Shown here in pieces: positions 54,859 through 63,128 of a stretch of 64,000 nt of DNA. The position numbers and the translations under genes are program-made. The notes under the pieces are model-generated. The model ran no database searches, had not been told where the DNA came from, and saw only the letters and a list, made by a program, of their open reading frames with translations. The DNA is from Kordiimonas sp. SCSIO 12603 (GTDB lineage: Bacteria > Pseudomonadota > Alphaproteobacteria > Sphingomonadales > Kordiimonadaceae). The DNA lies in contig NZ_CP073748.1 of NCBI RefSeq assembly GCF_024398035.1, positions 1,897,520 through 1,961,519 of the forward strand. The letters are read 5' to 3'. How positions within the stretch are numbered: the stretch's first letter is position 1; each line of letters begins with the position of its first letter.

Positions 54859-55452
54859 TTATTCAACAGCAGTAGCTGATTTAGCGCGTGACGCTTGGTA
54901 AGCAAACATAAGTGGCCAGAGATAGTTGATAGAACCAAAGATGCGCTGTGTCAGACCTTGATAACCTTCAGGGTCAAACCCGTTCAACGCCAACCAGAGA
55001 TAAAGCATGGCTGACAAGCTAACAAAAACCGTTATGGCGTGGAGTTGTTTCCTGATTTCATGATCCTGAATGTCGAGGAGACAGAGGGCAGGGGCAAGAA
55101 TACTGAAAATACCAATGATATACAGTCCGTGCATAGGTCCGCCCATTGGCCAAATGCCATTCGCTACCATGGAAATACCGAAGATGATCCAGCACAGGCT
55201 GCCAGCAGAAAAAGTGCACTGAGAAAACCGCCAAACACCTATGCCAAACAGTATCAGGGCGGCGCCTGAAGATAGGGCTGCGATATTGGCGATAAAATGC
55301 GCTGTATTATCCTGAAGTGTCATAACACTTACATGTGAAGCTATGGGATTATAGTCCACAGCAAAAAAGCCAGCGATTGTGGATAGAATAAGCCAGGCTG
55401 GCAACGGAATATATCCCGCCTTGACCAGCTGATTTCTTGTTGCAATATTCAT
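54859..55452 (-). CDS. DUF998-family membrane protein
   Basis: A 197-residue protein with six predicted helices. WLILSTIAGFFAVDYNPIASHVS at the N-terminus, GISMVANGIWPMGGPMHGLY in the middle and the C-terminal FGSINYLWPLMFAYQA resemble the DUF998 family, whose function is unknown. A ribosome site GGGGAGGCTAT precedes the ATG on its strand. The terminator at 54813 follows it. Confidence 0.72.
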   Translation of the reverse strand: MNIATRNQLVKAGYIPLPAWLILSTIAGFFAVDYNPIASHVSVMTLQDNTAHFIANIAALSSGAALILFGIGVWRFSQCTFSAGSLCWIIFGISMVANGIWPMGGPMHGLYIIGIFSILAPALCLLDIQDHEIRKQLHAITVFVSLSAMLYLWLALNGFDPEGYQGLTQRIFGSINYLWPLMFAYQASRAKSATAVE

Positions 55453-55551
55453 ATAGCCTCCCCATTCAGCCTGCCTGATATAGGCGAGGGCTGACCCCTT
55501 GATAGACTAAATGTGATCTGTTGGTTTGTGAAGCACTCTTTTAGCGTGTGG

Positions 55552-56784
55552 TTACATACCAACTACGAAAGAAACATTAGTGGTGCCGGAACCGCCAACA
55601 TTATATGTGGCAAATGTTTTAGCGCCGCCAATTTGCATATCACCAGCTTGGTCACTTGTTTGTCTGTAGGCATCAAGCAGCATGCGAACACCTGTTGCAC
55701 CTACGGGATGACCTAGGCCGATAAGACCGCCAGACGGATTCATTGGAAGTGAGCCTGTGCGCTCTAGCATACCGTCTTCAATAGCTTTCCAAGCCTCACC
55801 AGGGGCGGTAATGCCAAAATGCTCAATCGCCATATATTCTGTGATGGTGAAACAGTCGTGGGTTTCAATACCGTCCAGTGCTTCAGGGCCGGAAATGCCA
55901 GCTCGCTTGTATGCGTCCGTAATGGCTTTTCTCGTCCAAGGTAGAATGTGCCCATTTGATCCCTTGGAAGCAGCAAATTTTGTCGCAAGCTCCATAGGCG
56001 CAGTAGTGTGGCCCCAGCCTTTAATACGAGGAATGGCTTCAACGGGAATACCGTGTTTGTTAGCATAGTCTCGTGCTTTGTTTTCTGTCGCTAGGAATAC
56101 AACAGCAGCGCCGTCTGTCACTTGTCCGCAGTCATGGCGTCTCATCCAGCCTTCCACCACGGGGTTGGCATTGTCATCGGCTAAGAAACTCTCTTCTGTG
56201 AAACTCCAGTTACGACTTTGGGCATTGGGGTTTTGTTTACCGTTATCGAAATTCTTTTTTGCAATGGCGGCTAAGTGCTCACGCTTAAGACCGTATCTTT
56301 CTTCATATGTTTCTGCGAGGTCGGAGAACAGGGATGGCCACACATAGGTACGTCCGTCAGTTTCCTTGCCGGCCCATGCTGCGGTGCCCAAGTGGTTTGC
56401 AGCAATATTGCCGGGTGCATTCCGCATAAGTTCCACACCAAGCACGCAGGCAAGATCATATCGGCCTGCCTCCAGATCAGCCATAGCGGCCAGTGTGGCC
56501 AGTGAGCCTGAGGCACAAGCTCCTTCATGTCGAGATGTTGGAAGGCCTGCAAAATCAGCATGGATATGGCCCATAAAGCCGCCGAGCAAACCTTGGCTGG
56601 CGAACAGTTCACCAACAAAGTTACCAATATGAATGACTTCTACATCTTTTGCATCCAGCGCTGTTTTCTCAAGACCGGAGAGAACGCAATTCTGCATCAA
56701 CTCAAAAATTCCGAAGCCCTCGCGTGCCCAATTTCTTGAAAAATCAGTCATTTCCCCGCCGAGGATAAAGATGTCTTTAGCCAT
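55552..56784 (-). CDS. SCP2-type thiolase
   Basis: A 410-residue thiolase. The nucleophile is C90 (RHEGACASGSLA), the conserved HDCFTITE segment follows, and GLGHPVGATGVRM carries H359. The C-terminus TYNVGGSGTTN lacks the second Cys, as is usual in this branch (SCP-x/DitF-like). These enzymes cleave or form beta-ketoacyl-CoA, often with branched or cyclic substrates. It is divergent from the carotenoid oxygenase, sharing a 93-base control region that contains the 27-bp element. Confidence 0.85.
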   Translation of the reverse strand: MAKDIFILGGEMTDFSRNWAREGFGIFELMQNCVLSGLEKTALDAKDVEVIHIGNFVGELFASQGLLGGFMGHIHADFAGLPTSRHEGACASGSLATLAAMADLEAGRYDLACVLGVELMRNAPGNIAANHLGTAAWAGKETDGRTYVWPSLFSDLAETYEERYGLKREHLAAIAKKNFDNGKQNPNAQSRNWSFTEESFLADDNANPVVEGWMRRHDCGQVTDGAAVVFLATENKARDYANKHGIPVEAIPRIKGWGHTTAPMELATKFAASKGSNGHILPWTRKAITDAYKRAGISGPEALDGIETHDCFTITEYMAIEHFGITAPGEAWKAIEDGMLERTGSLPMNPSGGLIGLGHPVGATGVRMLLDAYRQTSDQAGDMQIGGAKTFATYNVGGSGTTNVSFVVGM

Positions 56785-56802
56785 AATTCATGCTTTCCAT
56801 TG

Positions 56803-56829
56803 AAAGTTACTTGCATAACAATACTTACT
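56803..56829. promoter_or_regulatory. Shared 27-bp operator candidate, copy 1
   Basis: It matches the element at 60434 in 24 of 27 positions; the last 16 bases (from CATAACAA on) are identical. Arms AGTTA (56805-56809) and TTACT (56825-56829) are inverted, with one mismatch, 15 bases apart. It begins 19 bases upstream of the SCP2-thiolase ATG and ends 48 bases before the oxygenase ATG, where a repressor could block one or both promoters. Confidence 0.7.
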
Positions 56830-56877
56830 GGTTCATACATTTGTCAATTGTCCTTTAATGATGAGGGGAGAAATCAC

Positions 56878-58344
56878 ATGGCAGTGGAACTTGTTAAAGA
56901 ATATGAAAGCTCGATCAAAGAGAATGATCACCCATATATGAATGGGCCGTGGGCGCCTGTGCATAAGGAATATAATATCACCGATATGGAAGTGATTGGG
57001 GAAATTCCAACGGATATTGATGGTGTTTATCTTCGTAATTCTGAAAACCCAGTGCATCAACCACTGGGCCGTTATCATCCATTTGATGCCGACGGCATGC
57101 TCCATATGATGAGCTTTAAAGACGGCAAAGCAGAGTACCGTAACCGCTTCATCCAAACCCGTGGTTTTAGGGCTGAACAAGAAGCTGGTGAAAGCCTTTG
57201 GGCTGGATGGACAGCATATCCGGTTAAATCCAAACGTATCGGTGAATGTGCTCAAGACGGATTGAAGGATGCCTCCTCAACTGATGTGGTAGTGCACGCA
57301 GGCAAGGTGATGACAACTCATTTCCAGTGTGGTGAAGGTTACAGGCTTGATCCATATACGCTTGATCAGCTTGGAATTGAAAGCTGGACACCGATTGAAG
57401 GAATTTCAGCGCACACTAAAGTGGATGAAAACACTGGCGAGATGATGTTCTTTAACTACGGAAAACATCCACCATATCTGCACTATGGTGTTGTAGGCGC
57501 TGATAATAAGCTGAAGCATTATATCCCTGTGGAAATTAATCGCCCAAGCCTTCCGCATGATATGGCCTTCTCTGAAAACTACTCAATTCTCAATGATTTC
57601 CCGATGGCATGGATACCTGAAATGATTGAACAGGATATTTTCATGCCGCGCTATGAGGCAGATAAGCCTTCTCGTTTTGGTATTGTGCCACGTTATGGTA
57701 ACCCGGAAGACGTTAAGTGGTTTGAGGCAAAGCCAACATATGTTCTTCACTGGCTCAATGCATACGAGGAAGGGGATGAGATCATCCTCGATGGCTATTT
57801 CCAGGGCAACCCAATGCCTGAACCACTGAAGGACCAACCAAAACGCTATGCGATGATGATGGCACTGGTTGATCTGAATTCTCTGCAGGCGCGTCTTCAC
57901 CGTTGGCGCTTTAACCTGAAAACAGGTGAGACAATCGAAGAAGATCTCGATGATGAAGTGCTTGAGTTCGGTATGTTTAACCAGAAATATGCTGGTAAGA
58001 AGTACCGCTATGCATATAGCGCCAAGCCCAAGAAAGGAATGTTCCTTTTTGAAGGGCTTGTAAAACACGATCTGGAAACGGGTGAGAAGCAAACCTGCAT
58101 GTTTGGTGAAGAACGTTACGGTAGTGAAGCACCATTTGTGCCGCGCATTGGTTCCAAATCAGAAGATGATGGCTATCTGGTTTCTTTTATCACAGATATG
58201 AAAGAGAACCGCTCTGAATGTGTGCTGATTGATGCGCAGAATATTGAAGCAGGGCCTGTATGCCGGATTATTCTTCCGCACCATATTTCAAGCGGTACCC
58301 ATGCAACATGGGCGAATGGGGAAGATATCCGCGCAGCAGGGTAG
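56878..58344 (+). CDS. Carotenoid oxygenase (carotenoid/stilbene cleavage dioxygenase family)
   Basis: ATG 56878 after GAGGGGAG gives 488 residues; an upstream ATG at 56800 lies within the operator and was rejected. The four iron-binding His are H179 (ISAHTKVD), H227 (LPHDMAF), H291 (YVLHWLN) and H475 (SGTHATWA). NPVHQPLGRYHPFDADGMLH is the family N-terminal signature. It cleaves a conjugated C=C bond with O2, giving aldehydes or ketones; the substrate (apocarotenoid, stilbene or similar) cannot be told. It is divergent from a thiolase, which suggests catabolism of the products. Confidence 0.88.
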   Translation: MAVELVKEYESSIKENDHPYMNGPWAPVHKEYNITDMEVIGEIPTDIDGVYLRNSENPVHQPLGRYHPFDADGMLHMMSFKDGKAEYRNRFIQTRGFRAEQEAGESLWAGWTAYPVKSKRIGECAQDGLKDASSTDVVVHAGKVMTTHFQCGEGYRLDPYTLDQLGIESWTPIEGISAHTKVDENTGEMMFFNYGKHPPYLHYGVVGADNKLKHYIPVEINRPSLPHDMAFSENYSILNDFPMAWIPEMIEQDIFMPRYEADKPSRFGIVPRYGNPEDVKWFEAKPTYVLHWLNAYEEGDEIILDGYFQGNPMPEPLKDQPKRYAMMMALVDLNSLQARLHRWRFNLKTGETIEEDLDDEVLEFGMFNQKYAGKKYRYAYSAKPKKGMFLFEGLVKHDLETGEKQTCMFGEERYGSEAPFVPRIGSKSEDDGYLVSFITDMKENRSECVLIDAQNIEAGPVCRIILPHHISSGTHATWANGEDIRAAG

Positions 58345-58361
58345 AGCTTCGACATAACAAT

Positions 58362-58400
58362 AAAAAAGGCTGGGACAGTTTTCTGCCCCAGCCCTTTTTT
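58362..58400. terminator. Bidirectional terminator between the oxygenase and the DUF1295 gene
   Basis: GGCTGGGACAG (58368-58378) pairs with CTGCCCCAGCC (58383-58393) around TTTT, flanked by AAAAAA and CTTTTTT. One plus-strand mismatch becomes a G-U wobble on the minus strand. It serves the convergent genes on both sides. Confidence 0.88.
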
Positions 58401-58416
58401 GTATCTGTAATATCCG

Positions 58417-59217
58417 TTAAGCGCTCTTACGTGGTGGCATCGGAATGAAGCCACTTGTTGATGCTTTGTAAGCTTCATACTCCGGATACTTTTTAGACAT
58501 ATGACGCTCGGTTAACGCTTTGCCGCTTACTTTCACAAGGAAGAAGGTCATCACGAGCGGGCTGAATACTGTGTAGATGCCGTATGGCGACGACAGGGCG
58601 ATAATAGTCAGGCCAATCCATACCATTGCGTCGCCGAAATAGTTGGGATGGCGTGTCCATGACCATAAGCCTTGTGTCATTAATTTGCCCTGGTTTTCAG
58701 GGTCTTTTTTGAAGGCTGTAAGCTGATGGTCACCAACAGCTTCGAAGAAAATGCCGATAAACCAGATGGCAGCGCCGATATAGCCGAACATTGTTGTTTC
58801 ATTGCCTTCAAGGCCAAGCATACCAAACTGAACAGGGAATGAGATTAGCCACGAAAGTACACATTGCATGCCGAAAACAAACCAGAGGCTTTTGATAATG
58901 AATGGTCCGTCACCACCGGCTTGCTGGCGCATTCTCACATAACGGTAATCTTCACCGTGAGGCAGGTTCCGTTTACCAAGATACAGGCCTAATCTTAAAG
59001 CCCAAATGCTCACCAGCGTTACCAGCAGTAGCTGCATTGGGTGGCCATTTGAATGGTTTATGTAAGTAACAACACCGGGTAGTGCGCATGCCGGACCCCA
59101 AAGAATATCGACGATGCTGGCATCTTTTTTAAAAATGCTGATGACCCAGAATGTCAGAAAAACGAGAGCCGAAATGCCGAGGCTTTCGAGCGCGATTGAT
59201 GTAAGTTGATCCGACAT
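58417..59217 (-). CDS. DUF1295-family membrane protein (steroid 5-alpha-reductase/methyltransferase-like)
   Basis: ATG 59217 gives 266 residues, 8 bases after AAAGGA and immediately after the thiolase stop. There are six or seven predicted helices. WGPACALPGVVTY, and the C-terminal GLWSWTRHPNYFGDAMVWIG with FFLVKVSGKALTERHMSKKYPEYEAY, are typical of DUF1295, related to steroid 5-alpha-reductases and isoprenylcysteine methyltransferases. It probably reduces or methylates a hydrophobic substrate. It forms an operon with the thiolase at 59219. Confidence 0.8.
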   Translation of the reverse strand: MSDQLTSIALESLGISALVFLTFWVISIFKKDASIVDILWGPACALPGVVTYINHSNGHPMQLLLVTLVSIWALRLGLYLGKRNLPHGEDYRYVRMRQQAGGDGPFIIKSLWFVFGMQCVLSWLISFPVQFGMLGLEGNETTMFGYIGAAIWFIGIFFEAVGDHQLTAFKKDPENQGKLMTQGLWSWTRHPNYFGDAMVWIGLTIIALSSPYGIYTVFSPLVMTFFLVKVSGKALTERHMSKKYPEYEAYKASTSGFIPMPPRKSA

Positions 59218-59218
59218 T

Positions 59219-60409
59219 TTAAATCCTTTCAATAATCATGGCCGAGCCTAAGCCAGCTGCGCCTGAAATAGCAACCATGCCCATAGTTTTATCTTGACGT
59301 TCAAGCTCATCGAGTAGTGTACAGAGGAGGATACCGCCCGTTGCCCCCATAGGGTGCCCGAGCGCGATAGCGCCGCCATTTACGTTTAATTTATCTCTGC
59401 TAATCCCAAGTTCCTGCATAAAGAGAAGGCATACCGCTGCATACGCTTCATTAAACTCAAACAGATCAATATCATTGGCCGACATGTCAGCTTTTTTCAG
59501 GCAATCCCTTGCAGCTTCAATGCCGCCGGTGAGAGAAAGAAGAGGATCGCCGCTTAGGTTGGAAACTGCTTTAATCTGGGCACGAGGTTTAAGTCCGGCG
59601 GCTTTTCCCGCATCAGCAGAACCAAGCAAGATTAAGGAAGCAGCATCAGCGAGAGCAGGGGCTGATCCTACATGATGAATATGGTTTACTTTATTATATT
59701 CCGGGTATGTGTGCAGGAATGTTTTATCTGCGGCTGATGAGTTCATGATATTTACGAGACTATCAAAACTCGCCAGTTTTTCAGCGGTGGTGTTGGGCCT
59801 TACTGTTTCATCGTGAGCAAAATGGCCATCATCAGTGCTTATAGATATGATTGAACGCTCAAAACGGTTTTCCGTTTCAGCGATGCCTGCGCGTTTTTGA
59901 GATTCCGCGGCGTAGGTATCGGCTTCCTCGCGTGTAATATCTGTTTTTGTTGCTACAAAATCAGCCGCTGACCAGAGCGGGGAAAAGGAGCAGGCTTGCA
60001 TAGTTGCCGGATCGCTGTAGTAGGGCCCAGCGTCGGAAAAAGGCGCAACCCGAGACATGCTTTCAATACCGCCTGCCAGTAACAACTTACCTGAAGTTGG
60101 CGCTTTGAGCGCTGCTATCTGACACGCATCAAGGCCGGAACAGCAAAAATTATTCACTGTCATCGCAGCGACGTCAGACGGGAGGTTTGAGGAAAGGGCG
60201 AGGGCTCGGGCAATATTCCCGCCTTGTTCGCCGGTTTGCGTGACACAGCCCAGAATAAGGTCTGAGATATGTAGTTTATCTGTATGCCTCATTTTGAGTG
60301 CATCAAGTAAAGTTTGCCCTAATTCTATGGGCTTGGTTTTTGTCAAGCCGCCACCGGGTTTTACAGCGCCGCGCCCAGTTCGGACACCATCATAAATATA
60401 CGCATTCAC
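59219..60409 (-). CDS. Acetyl-CoA C-acyltransferase (thiolase) with a Ser in place of the second catalytic Cys
   Basis: A 396-residue thiolase. The nucleophile is C89 in NNFCCSGLDA; FNEAYA and GGAIALGHPMGATGG (catalytic His) are present. Near the end, where the family has CxGGGxG with the proton-shuttling Cys, this protein reads ISGAAGLGSAM, with Ser. It would be expected to thiolyse poorly unless another residue substitutes. It heads an operon with the DUF1295 gene, and its upstream region has the second operator copy. Confidence 0.87.
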   Translation of the reverse strand: MNAYIYDGVRTGRGAVKPGGGLTKTKPIELGQTLLDALKMRHTDKLHISDLILGCVTQTGEQGGNIARALALSSNLPSDVAAMTVNNFCCSGLDACQIAALKAPTSGKLLLAGGIESMSRVAPFSDAGPYYSDPATMQACSFSPLWSAADFVATKTDITREEADTYAAESQKRAGIAETENRFERSIISISTDDGHFAHDETVRPNTTAEKLASFDSLVNIMNSSAADKTFLHTYPEYNKVNHIHHVGSAPALADAASLILLGSADAGKAAGLKPRAQIKAVSNLSGDPLLSLTGGIEAARDCLKKADMSANDIDLFEFNEAYAAVCLLFMQELGISRDKLNVNGGAIALGHPMGATGGILLCTLLDELERQDKTMGMVAISGAAGLGSAMIIERI

Positions 60410-60433
60410 TTAAATCTGCTCCCCTCAGTATTT

Positions 60434-60460
60434 TAAGTAACTTTCATAACAATACTTACT
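60434..60460. promoter_or_regulatory. Shared 27-bp operator candidate, copy 2
   Basis: Here the arms are perfect: AGTAA (60436-60440) and TTACT (60456-60460), 15 bases apart, with further symmetric matches toward the centre. It starts 25 bases upstream of the thiolase ATG on the minus strand and lies 101 bases before the tandem-HxlR regulator ATG on the plus strand. Position and near-identity to the element at 56803 point to binding by that neighbouring regulator, which is inference. Confidence 0.72.
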
Positions 60461-60561
60461 ATTCTCGTTAGAAGTCAAATAGAACTGTGCCCGACGTGGA
60501 CAAGGACCATTTTATCTATTAACAGATAGGGAAGAAGATGACCTTATGAGCCTGATATTTA

Positions 60562-61494
60562 ATGAGCGAAACCAAGCAAGATACTACTGGCGCTATTGAA
60601 CGTGCGATTGATGCTCTATGTGATACGCCCACTTTACTTTTGCTCGAAGGGGCTTGGCTTGGCGTAAAACGGTTCGATGAATTTCAGCAAAAAACCGGCC
60701 TTATGAAAGCTATGGTCAGCAGCCGCCTTAAGAAGATGGTTGAGATTGGTGTGCTTTATAAATCAGCCTACTGTCAAAAGCCGCCACGATATGAGTATTT
60801 ATTCACCGAGATGGGGCTTGATCTGTTTCCTGTCGCAATGATGATGCTGGATTGGGAACAGACATGGTCTGATCAAGAAGGGCGCATTCAGGTATCCCTT
60901 TCTCATAGTGTTTGTAAGGCAGGAAATGTAAAGCCCGTTTGTAGTTGTGCCGAATGTAATACTGAGGTTCGTATTCAGGATGTGGAGCATATCATTCATG
61001 CAGAAAGTGGTGCGGCTATCGGCGGTTACAGTAAACGGCGCAGGCAGGCGGGACTGGATAGAAAATCTACGGTTCTTTTTGATGAAATATCGGAAATATT
61101 CGGAGACCGGTGGCTCAGCCTCCTGATCCGTGCGGCGTTTTTGGGGAGTAAACGATATGATACCTTCCTTGAAATGACGGGTATTTCTTCGAACATATTA
61201 GTGAGCAGGCTTAACCTTGGTATTGAAAAAGGTTTATTTGTAAAACGAGCTTACCAGAGCAACCCAGAACGGTTTGAATATCTGCTGACAGAGAAAACAT
61301 ATGCTCTCTACCCTATATTGCTTTTCCTTGTGAAATGGGGGGATTGCTGGTTTGGGGAAAGTGCTAAAAATTCTGTGGAACTTGTTCACAAAGCATGTTC
61401 AGAAAAGCTAGCGCCACAAATTTCCTGTAGCCATTGCGGTAAAGAGATGACAGTTTTTAATACCAGTTTTAAAGTGGCGGAACCCAAGAGTTAA
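60562..61494 (+). CDS. Tandem HxlR-type transcriptional regulator with two zinc-type motifs
   Basis: A 310-residue protein made of two HxlR winged-helix units (about 12-103 and 175-264). Both read the same way: TLLLLEGAWLGVKRFDEF against LSLLIRAAFLGSKRYDTF, then VSSRLKKMVEIGVL against LVSRLNLGIEKGLF, and YEYLFTEMGLDLFPVAMMML against FEYLLTEKTYALYPILLFLV. Each is followed by HxxC...CxxC: H115/C118/C129/C132 and H276/C279/C289/C292, likely metal sites. A single chain could act like an HxlR dimer. It is divergent from the thiolase operon. Confidence 0.82.
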   Translation: MSETKQDTTGAIERAIDALCDTPTLLLLEGAWLGVKRFDEFQQKTGLMKAMVSSRLKKMVEIGVLYKSAYCQKPPRYEYLFTEMGLDLFPVAMMMLDWEQTWSDQEGRIQVSLSHSVCKAGNVKPVCSCAECNTEVRIQDVEHIIHAESGAAIGGYSKRRRQAGLDRKSTVLFDEISEIFGDRWLSLLIRAAFLGSKRYDTFLEMTGISSNILVSRLNLGIEKGLFVKRAYQSNPERFEYLLTEKTYALYPILLFLVKWGDCWFGESAKNSVELVHKACSEKLAPQISCSHCGKEMTVFNTSFKVAEPKS

Positions 61495-61679
61495 TCATGT
61501 ATTATTGTTTCTGTTCTAAGTTTTAGAAGGAACAAGAAATTAGTTTATTTGATGTAAAAGTTTACAGTTGCAAACGTTGGGGCGACCCAATAAGAGACTT
61601 GCAATATACGGCGGTTTATCTTTTCCGCGCATGCAGAGCTTTATAATTTAGATTTAGTATCTTTTGAGGGAGGGCAGAC

Positions 61680-63107
61680 ATGGTTCTTGAAGAACAGACA
61701 CCAGAAATTAAAGACCCTCAAAATAATGATGCCGAAGCCCAGCACCACGAAGTGCAAACTGATGTGCATATGGATAGGGATTTTGTTCAAACCCTTCAAT
61801 ATGCGCTTCGAAAAGATGATGAAACCAAGATTCTTGAGCTTTTAGAAGAAGTTCATGCCGCAGATGTTGCTGATATTCTTGAGGTTTTGTCTTCAGGGCA
61901 GCGGACAAAACTTATTGCGCTTATTGGCGCGAATTTCCCGGCGGAAGTTCTTGCTGAAATTGAAGGTGAAGCGCAGGACGATCTCTACGAGCAGCTCCCC
62001 AATGAACAAATTGCGGAAGCGGTTACCGAGATGGAAACCGATGATGCGGTTTACGTTCTCGAAGAGCTGGATGAAGAAGACCGTGCTGAAGTTCTTGAGC
62101 AGCTTCCCACTGATGACCGGGTCGCGATTGAAGAAAGCTTAAGCTATCCGGAAGACTCCGCGGGCCGTTTGATGCAGCGAGACCTGTTCGCGATCCCTGA
62201 ATTCTGGACAGTTGGGCAAACGATTGATTATTTGCGCTCTGATAGCGAAGATATCCCTGATGACTTCTATGATGTTTTCATTGTTGATCCAACGCATAAG
62301 CCGATCGGTTCGCTGCCGCTTTCTCGTATATTGCGTACTGCACGGGAAACAACAATTGCGGATATCATGCGTCGGGACATCTTTAAGATTGAAGCGGTAG
62401 CCGATCAGGAAGAAGTAGCATATCAATTCAGTAAATATCACCTTATCTCTGCAAGCGTTGTGGATGATGCAGGGCGACTGGTTGGTGTGATTACCGTAGA
62501 CGACGTTGTTGATGTAATTGGTGAAGAAGCTGAGGAAGATATTCTTGCTCTTGGTGGTGTTAGAGACGAATCTGGCCTTAATGAAAGCTTTATAGAGATC
62601 ACTCGGGGTCGATTTACTTGGCTGTTTGTAAATTTGCTGACCGCAATCCTTGCTTCTGCTGTAATCGGTATGTTTGAAGCTACAATTGAGCAGATGGTAG
62701 CGCTCGCCGTTTTGATGCCAATAGTAGCATCTATGGGCGGTAATGCGGGCACACAGACTATGACTGTTTCTGTGCGTGCGATTGCCACCAAGGAACTTTC
62801 TTCATCAAATGCGCTGCGTGTGCTTGTTCGAGAGTTTACCGCTGCTGGTGTGAACGGAACAGTGCTTGCCGTAGTTTCTGGTTTGGTAGCATGGTTTTGG
62901 TTTGATAGCTTAATGCTTGGCGGCGTATTTGCAGCAGCTATGATATTCAATATGGTGGTTGCAGGGCTTTGCGGGCTTTTAATCCCGATGGGGCTCTATA
63001 AAATGGAGATTGACCCAGCAATTTCATCAAGCGTTTTTGTAACTACAATTACTGATGTTGTTGGTTTCTTTGCATTTTTGGGGATGGCAGCTCTCTTCCT
63101 GCTGTAG
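61680..63107 (+). CDS. mgtE: Magnesium transporter MgtE
   Basis: A 475-residue protein in the MgtE order: N domain (about 35-145, repeated LEEVHAADVADILE-like segments), two CBS domains (about 155-280) and five membrane helices (about 310-475). PIVASMGGNAGTQT is the pore signature. CBS and N domains close the channel when cytoplasmic Mg2+ is high. GAGGGAGGGC precedes the ATG. The 185-base upstream gap shows no obvious magnesium riboswitch. Confidence 0.95.
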   Translation: MVLEEQTPEIKDPQNNDAEAQHHEVQTDVHMDRDFVQTLQYALRKDDETKILELLEEVHAADVADILEVLSSGQRTKLIALIGANFPAEVLAEIEGEAQDDLYEQLPNEQIAEAVTEMETDDAVYVLEELDEEDRAEVLEQLPTDDRVAIEESLSYPEDSAGRLMQRDLFAIPEFWTVGQTIDYLRSDSEDIPDDFYDVFIVDPTHKPIGSLPLSRILRTARETTIADIMRRDIFKIEAVADQEEVAYQFSKYHLISASVVDDAGRLVGVITVDDVVDVIGEEAEEDILALGGVRDESGLNESFIEITRGRFTWLFVNLLTAILASAVIGMFEATIEQMVALAVLMPIVASMGGNAGTQTMTVSVRAIATKELSSSNALRVLVREFTAAGVNGTVLAVVSGLVAWFWFDSLMLGGVFAAAMIFNMVVAGLCGLLIPMGLYKMEIDPAISSSVFVTTITDVVGFFAFLGMAALFLL

Positions 63108-63128
63108 AGCGCTGGTTAGGACACATAC

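Noticed and set aside
61495-61679. Possible magnesium riboswitch (M-box) before mgtE
   Set aside because: The 185-base gap is too plain and no conserved M-box segments were recognised. MgtE is gated post-translationally by its own N and CBS domains.
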